From: an uncultured Flavobacteriales bacterium
GTDB lineage: Bacteria > Bacteroidota > Bacteroidia > Palsa-965
Length of the DNA stretch: 55,612 bases
Direction of reading: 5' to 3'
Assembly: GCA_937974275.1 (NCBI GenBank)
Contig: CALJIF010000133.1
Location: 1 to 55,612, forward strand
Positions 8,115-16,211 of this stretch are shown in pieces. The notes beneath the pieces were generated by a model, which saw only the letters and a list, made by a program, of their open reading frames with translations, made no database searches and was not told the origin of the DNA. Position 1 is the first letter of the stretch; each line of letters begins with the position of its first letter. The translations under genes were made by a program, and so were the position numbers.

Positions 8115-10478
8115 TTATTGTTTCATCAACTTTCTCGAAACACTGCTTCCTTGTGCAGATACCACGCGGTAATAATAAATGCCGCTGCTCCAGGTAACGG
8201 TGTTCAATTGAATGGCTGCATTTCCCGATGCTAAGTCCTGCGTAAAGATCACACGACCAAATTGATCCATGACTTCCAGCGTTGTTCCGTCAGGGCGATC
8301 TCCGGTGTTGATCCACACGTATTCGTCGGCAGGATTCGGGAACGGTGCGGAAATTTGTAATGCTCCGTTTTCCGTAATGCCGGATGTGGTGGTGTCGATG
8401 ACTTCTACTTTTAAATCATCAAAGAAGAATCCGTCACCGTTTACCCAACCGTCGCTTTCTAAACGGAAGCGCAACATAATTTGCTGCCCGATGAAAGCGT
8501 CTAAAGAAATTTCTTCCGCTACCCAATTCGGATTTACACCGGTATAGGTAGGATTGCCGCCGTCCAAATTATTATTGTTGGTGGTGAATTTTCCGCACAA
8601 CGGAATCCATGTGGCACCATTGTCGGTTGATGCAGCTACTTGTGAATAATCGTAACCTGCTTCCAGATCCCATTTCGCACGATAGCTGAGTTGTGCGGCA
8701 ACAACGCCGTTTAAATTAATCGTGTTGGTCGTGCGCAAGCTGGTGTTAGCATTGTTGGAATAATTCCCGAACGGACTGTCCGCAATAGAACTCGGCGCGC
8801 TGTAAAACGTATTGTTCGTGGTGTTCCAAGGTCCGCCGGCTGTCCAACCGGTGATCGAATTTCCTGTATTCGCTAATAGGACAGAAGTTCCTCCGTACGT
8901 TTTGGTGATGGTGTCGTTCCACGTGAACAAGCCGTTGCTAACGGTAAGAATGTATTGCACCAACGAACCGACCGGTGTACTTGAATTCAAAGTAAAAGAA
9001 ATGGAATCGTTAACGGTCTGCAATAAATTCAAATTATTGTACACTCGCGGACTTCCCACCGAAATAATGTTGGCTGTTAACGGCAACACCGAAACGGTGT
9101 ACACCGCAGGACTATCCAATCCCAAACGTTGAAATTCAAAATTGAAATGTCCGTTCGCCGTTGGAATGAAACGTGGTTCCGTGTCTTTTGCTTTACCGTA
9201 TGCCAACAGTAAACGCGCCATGTTCAAATCCATAGGAATGTTCAACATGCAAATATCCACGATGCGCGATTGCAAGGGCCAGAATCCATCTGCTTGATCG
9301 CCCGCTTCGGGAGTCATGGCGAAAATTTTCGGCTTGGTAGTTTGTTCTCCGTACATCCAATCGTCGCTGCTGCCGTTCACCACATAACCCACAGTTTGAT
9401 CCGCAGTGCCGAATTGGTACTTGTTGTCTTCCGTTAAAATGCTTCCCCAGGTATTGAAGATGGCGGCATCCGGCGTAAATGTAGCAGGTGCGTAACCCCA
9501 GGGGCAAATCAACAAATTTGAATACGTGTGGAAGTTGAGCGCAATACGGAAATTGTGTGCGTTACAAAAGCTGATGATGTTTTGTGTTTCCGGTTCGGAA
9601 GCCGGTGACGTTCCGCGATACGTATCATCAAACGTACTCGGAGAAGATCCGTTGTTGTCGTAGCCCCAGTTGTTGGTGTAGTTACGATTAAGATCAATTC
9701 CGAAAGAACCGTCCTGATTGTCGTAACGATTTTTACGCCACATACCGCCACCTTGCGGGCTGGTGCTGTAATTGTATTCGTATCCATCAGGATTGATGCA
9801 CGGCACAAAATACAATTCGGTGTTGTTGACGATGTATTGTATTTCCGGATTGCTGTTATAATTCTCCAACAAATAATACATGTACATGATCAGCTGAGAA
9901 ACACCTGCAGGCTCGCGGGCGTGATGCGCAGCGGTGTACAAACCTTCGGGTTCATTCTCATCCACATTCGGATTGTCGGAAATTTTTAACCAATAAATGT
10001 AACGACCTTCGTGTGTGGTGTTGTTGCTGTCGATGGCTGCACGCGGCTTCACCAGATTCGGATACAGCGTAGCCATGTTATCGAGGTGCCAGTAAATTTC
10101 ATTCAACGTAAAGAAGCCGCCCATGGAACCCAATGCAAAGTTGCTGGGCACGGGTAATGTGGAGGTAGGTCCGCAAACGTTTAACGGTGCTACCGGCGGA
10201 GCAACACGTTGTGTGTTGGTGTAATGCGCTTGCACATCCGGAATGACCACGTCGTAATTAAAACCGAGTGTGCTGATCTTTTGAATTTCCTGTTGAGAAA
10301 GATCAGTCGTGAAGCAACAACCGCGTCGGTATTCTCCATGATCCACAGCAATACCGGCAGCAGCTAATTGTTGCATGCCCGCATCCTGACTCACGTAAAT
10401 TTTAATTCGCGAATAATTGCCTTGCGCGAAACTGCAGAGTGAAGCAATTGCTGCGATAAACGTAAAAAGTGTTCTCAT
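8115..10478 (-). CDS. M14-family zinc carboxypeptidase with T9SS sorting domain
   Basis: 787 residues with a signal peptide (about 1-19). The metallocarboxypeptidase domain spans about 115-430: zinc ligands H186-A-R-E189, substrate-binding IDLNRNY (261-267), third zinc ligand H317 in LNFHTYS, and catalytic glutamate probably E391 in MTPEAGD. The N-terminal 20-110 part may be a propeptide. After the catalytic domain come beta-sandwich modules and a type A T9SS C-terminal domain (FPNPADEYVW to the final KLMKQ). It should cut C-terminal residues from peptides outside the cell. Its ATG overlaps the gldD stop by 4 nt, so it is the last gene of the CocE-gldD-M14 unit. Confidence 0.93.
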   Translation of the reverse strand: MRTLFTFIAAIASLCSFAQGNYSRIKIYVSQDAGMQQLAAAGIAVDHGEYRRGCCFTTDLSQQEIQKISTLGFNYDVVIPDVQAHYTNTQRVAPPVAPLNVCGPTSTLPVPSNFALGSMGGFFTLNEIYWHLDNMATLYPNLVKPRAAIDSNNTTHEGRYIYWLKISDNPNVDENEPEGLYTAAHHAREPAGVSQLIMYMYYLLENYNSNPEIQYIVNNTELYFVPCINPDGYEYNYSTSPQGGGMWRKNRYDNQDGSFGIDLNRNYTNNWGYDNNGSSPSTFDDTYRGTSPASEPETQNIISFCNAHNFRIALNFHTYSNLLICPWGYAPATFTPDAAIFNTWGSILTEDNKYQFGTADQTVGYVVNGSSDDWMYGEQTTKPKIFAMTPEAGDQADGFWPLQSRIVDICMLNIPMDLNMARLLLAYGKAKDTEPRFIPTANGHFNFEFQRLGLDSPAVYTVSVLPLTANIISVGSPRVYNNLNLLQTVNDSISFTLNSSTPVGSLVQYILTVSNGLFTWNDTITKTYGGTSVLLANTGNSITGWTAGGPWNTTNNTFYSAPSSIADSPFGNYSNNANTSLRTTNTINLNGVVAAQLSYRAKWDLEAGYDYSQVAASTDNGATWIPLCGKFTTNNNNLDGGNPTYTGVNPNWVAEEISLDAFIGQQIMLRFRLESDGWVNGDGFFFDDLKVEVIDTTTSGITENGALQISAPFPNPADEYVWINTGDRPDGTTLEVMDQFGRVIFTQDLASGNAAIQLNTVTWSSGIYYYRVVSAQGSSVSRKLMKQ

Positions 10479-11128
10479 GGTTGGTTGGTGCTTGTTGTTG
10501 AACGCGGTTTTTCATCAGGCAAGGGCACATCTTTCCATTTTAATGTGGATGCCAGGTGGTAAATATCTTTTTTCAAATAATCGAGAACGGGTTGAATAGA
10601 ATCCTTATTCGGTGCGGCATAGAAGTACAATGAACCGCGTAAAAAATGTTTCGTGCTGTCGGTGAAATAAAATTGCATTTGTGTTGCGGCATTACCACCT
10701 AACAATTGCACGGAACCAAACACACGATCTTGTTCGCGTATGATTAATGAATCGCGCAGTCCTGTAGAAACCTTGCTGTGGGCTTCCGTCAGTTCCCAAC
10801 TTTGATTGATAAAATTCGCCAGCGCACTATCACTTTGCACCGGTTTGTAACTGATGTACATCGTGGCTTTGAACGGTCCGAAGTTCAGGTCGCGCCAGCA
10901 CGGTTCTGCATTCGGCGCGGCACTGCGATACATGGTAGCGTAACTCGGAATTTCAAATTCGTACGGACACTCGGCCGAATACGACACATATTTTTTCTCC
11001 GGCAGCTCTATGCGAAAATAACCGCGCGGTCGTGGTGTGTACACTTCTTCTTCGTCACAGGATTGAAACACTGTGGACAATAACAAACAAGTGGGCAATA
11101 AGACTGCGGTAATACGGAGGAATTTCAT
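10475..11128 (-). CDS. gldD: Gliding motility lipoprotein GldD
   Basis: 217 residues, matching GldD in length and pattern. The lipoprotein signal ends at FQSC (Cys24). The family-typical start of the mature part is PRPRGYFRIELPEKKY, followed by CPYEFEIPSYA and the CWRDLNFGPFKATMYISY segment. GldD is a lipoprotein needed for gliding and T9SS function in Flavobacterium; its exact task is unsettled. In flavobacteria the order is mutY-ssb-gldE-gldD. Here mutY and ssb are present, but the gldE position is taken by a secreted CocE-type hydrolase. The gene starts directly after that hydrolase's stop and overlaps the M14 peptidase start. Confidence 0.93.
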   Translation of the reverse strand: MKFLRITAVLLPTCLLLSTVFQSCDEEEVYTPRPRGYFRIELPEKKYVSYSAECPYEFEIPSYATMYRSAAPNAEPCWRDLNFGPFKATMYISYKPVQSDSALANFINQSWELTEAHSKVSTGLRDSLIIREQDRVFGSVQLLGGNAATQMQFYFTDSTKHFLRGSLYFYAAPNKDSIQPVLDYLKKDIYHLASTLKWKDVPLPDEKPRSTTSTNQP

Positions 11129-13042
11129 TTAGTGTCGGATAACGAATGTAGAAGTGTAACGCGATTGTGCTTGAATTATTTCGATCAGGTAAACGCCATC
11201 CGCTATTGCAGCGGTATTCAGCTGAACAGTATTGCCCGAATAATTTTGTGTTTGAACCACACGACCTTGCACATCGCGAATATACACGATGCCCGATGAT
11301 ACCTCGGGAAGTACAACTGTTGTAACATCACCTGCAGGATTCGGGAAAATGCTGATCGTTGGTGTTAATGCGGTGGATTGTTCAATGCCAACATTGGAGC
11401 TGCCTGTAGGTAATGTGATGGAACTGCTGTTGATGGAATTGGTGTACACCGTGTTGTTCGCCACCAGCGGATTAATCAACGTGTCTCCATTCGTAAACGG
11501 ATACATCGGTCCGTTGGTATTCATATTACGATTGAAGCGCGGATAATTGGAAGAAGTGACATCTACACGAATGCGATGTCCTTGCAAAAATGTAAGACTG
11601 GTTGCAGGTAGTTCAATAGTTATCGTGTACACCTGATTGGGAACCAATGCTGCTGTATCATTAGCCGTAAAGCCGTTTCTGAAACGCATGCGATACACAC
11701 CATCATTGACCAACATGGAACGACCATCGGGATACACATCACACAAGCGCACACAAAAGTCCGTGTCATACCGATTGGATGAAACTTTGAGTGTAACCAC
11801 CACATTGCCCGAAACATTGATGTTGCTCGTTAAGGGCGCTGTTGTAAAACGCAACACATCGTTTCTCGATTCCACCACCGGCGCCTGATCGTAAGGCCCT
11901 TGATCGAGATCCGCACGCAATGTAGGTCCGCCAACCGTTGGTGATGGATTGGTAGGATCGTAATTGAAACTTAAAGAACCGCTTGATGATGCCGGTACAG
12001 CATTGGTCAATGAGGAGTCCGACTGAAAATAGTAAGTGAGGTTACTAATTCCTGACGGCGGCCAGGTGGGAGAACTTGTCCACACGTTTTGTCCCATATT
12101 GTAATACTGAACAAACGGTGTATTGTTCCATCCGTTGTTTTGAGCACGCAAATGATAATCGAAAAACAATAACGCTAAAGAATCGTTCCAACCCACGGCA
12201 TTGGTGTAAAACAATTGTCCTTGTTGTCCCGTGCCTACCGTTGCAGAACCATTGCCACCATGCACCCACGGGCCCATCAATAAGCGGTGTTGGTCGCGAA
12301 CGGCAAGCGGCGATTGGGTTCGTATCGCATTGTAAAATTCCAACATCACTTCAATGTTGTGATCGTACCAACCGCCAATCATTAACGCGGGCACTTGTAT
12401 TTGTGTCGGATAAAAATTCGGTGGCTCCACAATGAACTGCCACAAATTGTTGTACACCGGATTCTGCAACAGAATGGTGGACATACCAAAACCTAATCCA
12501 TCTAACTGTTCTACATATTCGGTGCGATAACAACCGTTCGGAAAGTATTCCTGATAACTGTATTGAGGTCCTGCAACTAAAGGACAAATACAGGTTAAGT
12601 GCGGAGGATTTTCTTTGGCCGTCATGAATTGCACACGACCTAATGCCGAAGGTCCCCAGGTGCCCACTTTTCCGTCGCTCCACGATTGTGCTGCAATCCA
12701 TTCCACCACATCATAACCGTCTTCACCGCGTGTGGGTGCGCCTGCGTAGTTCGCCGAAGCCGATCCGTAAAACCCGCGCCAATCGACAATAACAAAAGCG
12801 TAATTGGAACTGTTGATGTTCGTGCCTACCAACGGCAATCCGATTAAACGATACCACAAACGATTGTAAGGCGTTTGAACCAGAATCACCGGTCCGCTTG
12901 TCCAGCCTTGCGGGATGTAAATATCCGCAGCGAGTTTTTTATTGTCGCCCATCGGAATAGAATCCACAGCGGGCGATAACACCTGAGCGCGCACACCTAA
13001 CGTGAGTACCAGCAATAAACTAAGCGCGGTTATGATTCTCAT
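11129..13042 (-). CDS. CocE/NonD-family alpha/beta hydrolase with T9SS sorting domain
   Basis: 637 residues with a signal peptide (about 1-20). The CocE/NonD (X-Pro dipeptidyl-peptidase S15-like) hydrolase domain spans about 25-330. The catalytic triad candidates are S132 in GPSALG, D227 in GGWYDHN and H261 in GPWVHGG; RGFYGSAS (89-96) lies in the usual oxyanion region. A C-terminal jelly-roll domain (about 360-540), typical of this family, is followed by a type A T9SS sorting domain (FPNPAGDVTT to FVIRH). It is an extracellular esterase, amidase or dipeptidyl-peptidase of unknown substrate. It occupies the place where gldE is normally found between ssb and gldD. Confidence 0.9.
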   Translation of the reverse strand: MRIITALSLLLVLTLGVRAQVLSPAVDSIPMGDNKKLAADIYIPQGWTSGPVILVQTPYNRLWYRLIGLPLVGTNINSSNYAFVIVDWRGFYGSASANYAGAPTRGEDGYDVVEWIAAQSWSDGKVGTWGPSALGRVQFMTAKENPPHLTCICPLVAGPQYSYQEYFPNGCYRTEYVEQLDGLGFGMSTILLQNPVYNNLWQFIVEPPNFYPTQIQVPALMIGGWYDHNIEVMLEFYNAIRTQSPLAVRDQHRLLMGPWVHGGNGSATVGTGQQGQLFYTNAVGWNDSLALLFFDYHLRAQNNGWNNTPFVQYYNMGQNVWTSSPTWPPSGISNLTYYFQSDSSLTNAVPASSSGSLSFNYDPTNPSPTVGGPTLRADLDQGPYDQAPVVESRNDVLRFTTAPLTSNINVSGNVVVTLKVSSNRYDTDFCVRLCDVYPDGRSMLVNDGVYRMRFRNGFTANDTAALVPNQVYTITIELPATSLTFLQGHRIRVDVTSSNYPRFNRNMNTNGPMYPFTNGDTLINPLVANNTVYTNSINSSSITLPTGSSNVGIEQSTALTPTISIFPNPAGDVTTVVLPEVSSGIVYIRDVQGRVVQTQNYSGNTVQLNTAAIADGVYLIEIIQAQSRYTSTFVIRH

Positions 13043-13054
13043 CTTTCGTTCGGA

Positions 13055-13079
13055 TAAAAAATCCCGGATAAACCGGGAT
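13055..13079 (-). terminator. Intrinsic terminator of ssb
   Basis: On the minus strand the stem ATCCCGG/CCGGGAT (7 bp, 5-nt loop, 13061-13079) is followed by a run of T. It begins 3 nt after the ssb stop codon. Confidence 0.8.
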
Positions 13080-13082
13080 CAG

Positions 13083-13559
13083 TTAAAATGGTAAGTCGTC
13101 GGCAGATTGCTGAAACGACGCCGGATGCATAGGATCATTGCCGGTATCGATAGGCTGCACCTGTTGGTGTTGTTGCTGTTGAGTCGTGCCGTTGTTGTTC
13201 TGATACGGACGGTTGTTTTGTTGGTCTTGAGGACGTGACAAAATCGTAACCACATCACCAAAAATTTCTGTGGTGTAACGCTTGTTTCCGTTATTGTCTT
13301 CCCAGCTTCTGCTTCTGATTTTTCCTTCGAGGTAAATTTGTTGTCCTTTTCGCAAATACTTCTCGGCTACTTCAGCCAGCTTTCTCCACAATACAATTTG
13401 ATGCCATTCGGTTTGCTCATTCTTGTTGCCGTTTTTATCACGGAACGTTTCTGTTGTTGCCAATGGAAAATTTGCCACTGCAATGCCACCTTCCAAATAA
13501 CGCACTTCCGGATCTTTACCTAAGTTTCCAATTAAAATGACTTTGTTAACGCCTGCCAT
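13083..13559 (-). CDS. ssb: Single-stranded DNA-binding protein
   Basis: 158 residues: an OB-fold DNA-binding domain (about 1-108; MAGVNKVILIGNLGKDPEVR), a Gln/Asn-rich flexible linker, and the conserved acidic tip ending DDLPF that binds partner proteins in replication and repair. It coats single-stranded DNA during replication, recombination and repair. The mutY-ssb order is the usual one in Bacteroidota. A TATCTTTG element about 56 nt upstream and a terminator 3 nt downstream suggest it can be expressed as its own short transcript. Confidence 0.97.
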   Translation of the reverse strand: MAGVNKVILIGNLGKDPEVRYLEGGIAVANFPLATTETFRDKNGNKNEQTEWHQIVLWRKLAEVAEKYLRKGQQIYLEGKIRSRSWEDNNGNKRYTTEIFGDVVTILSRPQDQQNNRPYQNNNGTTQQQQHQQVQPIDTGNDPMHPASFQQSADDLPF

Positions 13560-13614
13560 AATGATGTGACTGAATAAATTAAATACGTAACTGTTTCAAT
13601 AAATCGACTTGTAC

Positions 13615-13622
13615 CAAAGATA
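13615..13622 (-). promoter_or_regulatory. TAnnTTTG -7 element upstream of ssb
   Basis: TATCTTTG on the minus strand, 55 nt before the ssb ATG. The -33 position has TTA rather than TTG at an 18-nt spacing, so the match is partial. Confidence 0.45.
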
Positions 13623-13673
13623 ACGAACACGACCTGACATTAAAAGCAGGCAACCATGATAATCGGGAAGTAT

Positions 13674-14708
13674 TTAAAAGTGCTTTTCCAGGAACCGGGC
13701 AATAACGATCGGAACGGGATATTCCGACAGGTCATTTAAGGCAACTTTTTCAAATGGATGTTTTCCATTAAAAGTGCCTTCCACCTTAAAAAAACGAATG
13801 TGCAGATTGCGGTGCGAAAGTTTATGCAACACCGATTCCATCAGTTCCGGAGGATTTTTTGCTTTCACCAAGGCTTGATATTCCTTATTGCCCGACAGCG
13901 TTTTTTCGGTCAGTGCTTTATCGGAAATAACACACGGAAAGTGGTACAGATTTTTCCAGATACCTTCATTGCTGCGGTGTTCCAGTGTGATGGTGCCATT
14001 TTTCGCATAAACCAGATAATTCAGGTGTACATCTTCCACTTTCGTCTTTTTCGCTTTTACGGGTAAGGCATTCACCTGATTATGACGAAAAGCGTGACAT
14101 TCCTGCACAAACGGGCATGTTGCACACAAAGGCTTTTTCGGCGTACATGCCGTAGCGCCAAATTCCATTATGGCCTGATTGAATTCAGCCGCATGTTTTT
14201 GGGGCAACAATTCTTCGGCGAGCGCCTTAAATTCTTTTTTGCCGGTTGTGCTGTCAATGGGTGTGTCAATACCGAAAATGCGACTCAATACCCGATACAC
14301 ATTTCCGTCCACCACAGCTCGGGGTTCATCAAAACAAAAAGAGCTGATCGCGGAAGCCGTGTAATCGCCGATACCTTTTAATTGAATCAACCCTTCGTAC
14401 GATTCCGGAAACTTACCCTTGTACTTTTCGGCCACTTCTTTGGCGGTGGCATGCAGATTTCGGGCCCGGGAATAATAACCCAGCCCTTGCCAAAGCTTCA
14501 ATACTTCCTGTTCGGATGCGCGCGCCAGACTTTTTACGTCGGGAAAGGTGCGGGTAAATGCCAGATAATACGGTAAACCTTGATCTACACGGGTTTGCTG
14601 CAAGATAACTTCGGATAACCAGATGAAATAAGGATTCCTAGTGTTTCTCCACGGTAAATCCCTCATATTCAGGCGATACCATTTTAACAAGAGCCCCGCG
14701 AAATCCAT
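13674..14708 (-). CDS. mutY: A/G-specific adenine DNA glycosylase MutY
   Basis: 344 residues, the normal length. The HhH-GPD domain has catalytic E33 (SEVILQQTRV), the helix-hairpin-helix LKGIGDYTASAI (110-121) and catalytic D134 (AVVDGNVYRV). The [4Fe-4S] loop has C188-x6-C195-x2-C198-x5-C204. The C-terminal part (about 225-344) is the NUDIX-like domain that recognises 8-oxoguanine. MutY removes adenine mispaired with 8-oxoG. It is divergent from the HU gene and lies upstream of ssb on the same strand. Confidence 0.96.
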   Translation of the reverse strand: MDFAGLLLKWYRLNMRDLPWRNTRNPYFIWLSEVILQQTRVDQGLPYYLAFTRTFPDVKSLARASEQEVLKLWQGLGYYSRARNLHATAKEVAEKYKGKFPESYEGLIQLKGIGDYTASAISSFCFDEPRAVVDGNVYRVLSRIFGIDTPIDSTTGKKEFKALAEELLPQKHAAEFNQAIMEFGATACTPKKPLCATCPFVQECHAFRHNQVNALPVKAKKTKVEDVHLNYLVYAKNGTITLEHRSNEGIWKNLYHFPCVISDKALTEKTLSGNKEYQALVKAKNPPELMESVLHKLSHRNLHIRFFKVEGTFNGKHPFEKVALNDLSEYPVPIVIARFLEKHF

Positions 14709-14745
14709 AAATTCAGTTAAATAGAGGGGTAAAATTACGCGGAAG

Positions 14746-14776
14746 TTTGGTCGTACCGCAGAAAAATGTATTTTTG
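14746..14776 (+). promoter_or_regulatory. Bacteroidota consensus promoter of the HU gene
   Basis: TTTG (14746-14749), a 19-nt spacer and TATTTTTG (14769-14776) match the -33/-7 consensus TTTG-N17-23-TAnnTTTG exactly. The expected transcript start near 14783 gives a 5' leader of about 50 nt before the ATG at 14835. This is the clearest promoter in the window. Confidence 0.8.
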
Positions 14777-14834
14777 CAGCCCCGTTAATCGGAAACGACG
14801 GATATAATTCATTGACAGTAAATAATTTAGACGT

Positions 14835-15128
14835 ATGACAAAGGCAGAAGTTGTAGCAGAGATCGCTGAAAAGACAGGCGTAGAAAAGGTAGCCGTACAG
14901 GCTTCCGTGGAGGCATTCATGAAAGTAATCAAGCAGTCATTGGCTAAGGGTGATAACGTTTACCTGCGTGGATTCGGCAGTTTCGTAGTAAAGCGTCGCG
15001 CCGAAAAAACAGGCCGTAACATTTCAAGAAATACAACAGTAATCATCCCCGCTCACAACGTTCCTTCTTTTAAGCCGGCTAAAACTTTTGTCGATCGCGT
15101 GAAGAAGAATGTTAAAGTAGGGGAATAA
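14835..15128 (+). CDS. HU/IHF-family DNA-binding protein
   Basis: 97 residues, a standard HU-family length. It has the N-terminal helical dimer region MTKAEVVAEIAEKTGV, the saddle motif LRGFGSFVVKRRAEKTGRN and the arm region ISRNTTVIIPAHNVPSFKPAK, where P replaces the usual variable turn. It bends and packages DNA. It is followed 4 nt later by a TPR gene, then by the 30-residue basic protein and RNase G, a familiar Bacteroidota order. A consensus promoter lies upstream. Confidence 0.96.
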   Translation: MTKAEVVAEIAEKTGVEKVAVQASVEAFMKVIKQSLAKGDNVYLRGFGSFVVKRRAEKTGRNISRNTTVIIPAHNVPSFKPAKTFVDRVKKNVKVGE

Positions 15129-15132
15129 GATC

Positions 15133-15978
15133 ATGACGCTCTCGTCCAACGGATTAAAATGGATCATGCTGGGAGGAGCGGCAGTAATTATCGTTCTTTT
15201 AAATTTTGTAAGTACCGTTCCGTCTGCACAACCTAAAGTGCAGATAGATGATCACCATGATCACGGCATTACGCTGGAGCAATTGGTGACGCGCAACAAG
15301 GAGTTAATGGCTGCGGATTTGCAGGCTTCCGTTAAGTCGCTGCAAGCCGAATTGCAAAAAACAACAGCCATTGCACAAAAAGCATTGTTGTACGATTCGC
15401 TGATGAAAATCCTGGGTCGCAACGGGCAATATGCATTTGCTTCACAACTGGCAGAACAGAAAGCAACGGAGCTGAATGGTTCCGGAACCGACTGGATGCT
15501 GGCCGGCGATCGTTACCGTGCATCGGCGGGTTTTGAAAAAGATCCTGAAGCCGTGCATGTGTTGGCAGAAGCTTCTATGCGTTGTTACAGCAAAGCCCTG
15601 GAATTGGAACCGAATAATCTGGATGCGAAAGTGGGTCTGGGAATGGTGATGGTAGCAGCAACCAGCGATCCGATGAAAGGAATTACGCTATTGCGTGAAG
15701 TGGAAGTTGCAGATTCGACCCATGTGAATGTGCAATTGGCATTAGCTGATTTCGCAGTGCAGAGTCAGCAATACGATAAAGCCATCGAACGGTACAGTAA
15801 GGCAATACGATTGAAGCCGGAATATTATGGTATTCGGTTAAATCTCGCAGAATTATATCAGGTGAAAGGGGACACCGCCGCGGCGATACAGCAGTTAGAG
15901 TTGTATGTGCAGAAGGAAACAGATCCTCTCGTAAGAAACGATGTGGAGAATGCCATCAGGCAGCTTCGCAAAAAGTAA
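15133..15978 (+). CDS. Membrane-anchored TPR protein
   Basis: 281 residues: one TM segment near the N-terminus (about 10-27), a short His/Asp-rich stretch (DDHHDHG, about 38-44), a helical linker, and a C-terminal TPR array (about 140-275; CYSKALELEPNNLDAKVGLG, then YDKAIERYSKAIRLKPEYYG and a third repeat). It begins 4 nt after the HU stop and is likely in the same transcript. A scaffold role at the inner membrane is likely, but no specific partner can be named. The His/Asp cluster could bind a metal. Confidence 0.85.
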   Translation: MTLSSNGLKWIMLGGAAVIIVLLNFVSTVPSAQPKVQIDDHHDHGITLEQLVTRNKELMAADLQASVKSLQAELQKTTAIAQKALLYDSLMKILGRNGQYAFASQLAEQKATELNGSGTDWMLAGDRYRASAGFEKDPEAVHVLAEASMRCYSKALELEPNNLDAKVGLGMVMVAATSDPMKGITLLREVEVADSTHVNVQLALADFAVQSQQYDKAIERYSKAIRLKPEYYGIRLNLAELYQVKGDTAAAIQQLELYVQKETDPLVRNDVENAIRQLRKK

Positions 15979-16009
15979 TGGAGTATTAACCTTTTTAAAA
16001 TTTTCTATC

Positions 16010-16102
16010 ATGCCAAGCGGAAAGAAACGCAAACGTCATAAGATGGCAACGCACAAGCGCAAGAAGCGTCTTCGTAAGAATCGTCACAAGAAGAAGCGCT
16101 AG
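16010..16102 (+). CDS. 30-residue very basic protein, AURKAIP1/COX24 (bS22-like) ribosomal type
   Basis: A 30-codon frame starts at the ATG at 16010 and ends at TAG 16100-16102. The product is MPSGKKRKRHKMATHKRKKR followed by LRKNRHKKKR; about two thirds of its residues are Lys, Arg or His. The KRKRHKMATHKRKKRLRKNRHK pattern fits the COX24/AURKAIP1 C-terminal domain family, small RNA-binding ribosomal proteins (bS22 in mycobacteria, mS38 in mitochondria). It sits between the TPR gene and RNase G. It is too short for most gene finders. The family call is from recall of the pattern; a ribosomal location is inferred. Confidence 0.8.
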   Translation: MPSGKKRKRHKMATHKRKKRLRKNRHKKKR

Positions 16103-16108
16103 TGTAAT

Positions 16109-16190
16109 CGGATGTAATTAAGTACATCCGAGTCACTTTAATTTATTGAACATTGGTAATCTCCCAAACCCGCAAGGTCATTGGGTTTTT
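16109..16190 (+). other. Structured leader upstream of RNase G gene
   Basis: Two hairpins lie in the 109-nt gap before the RNase G gene. CGGATGTA/TACATCCG (16109-16130, 6-nt loop) is perfect. AAACCC/GGGTTT (16166-16188) runs straight into TTTTT, like a weak terminator or attenuator. RNase E/G genes elsewhere are autoregulated through their 5' leaders, so these may be regulatory; that is inference. Confidence 0.45.
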
Positions 16191-16211
16191 GCCGTTTAAC
16201 CGTATTATAAC

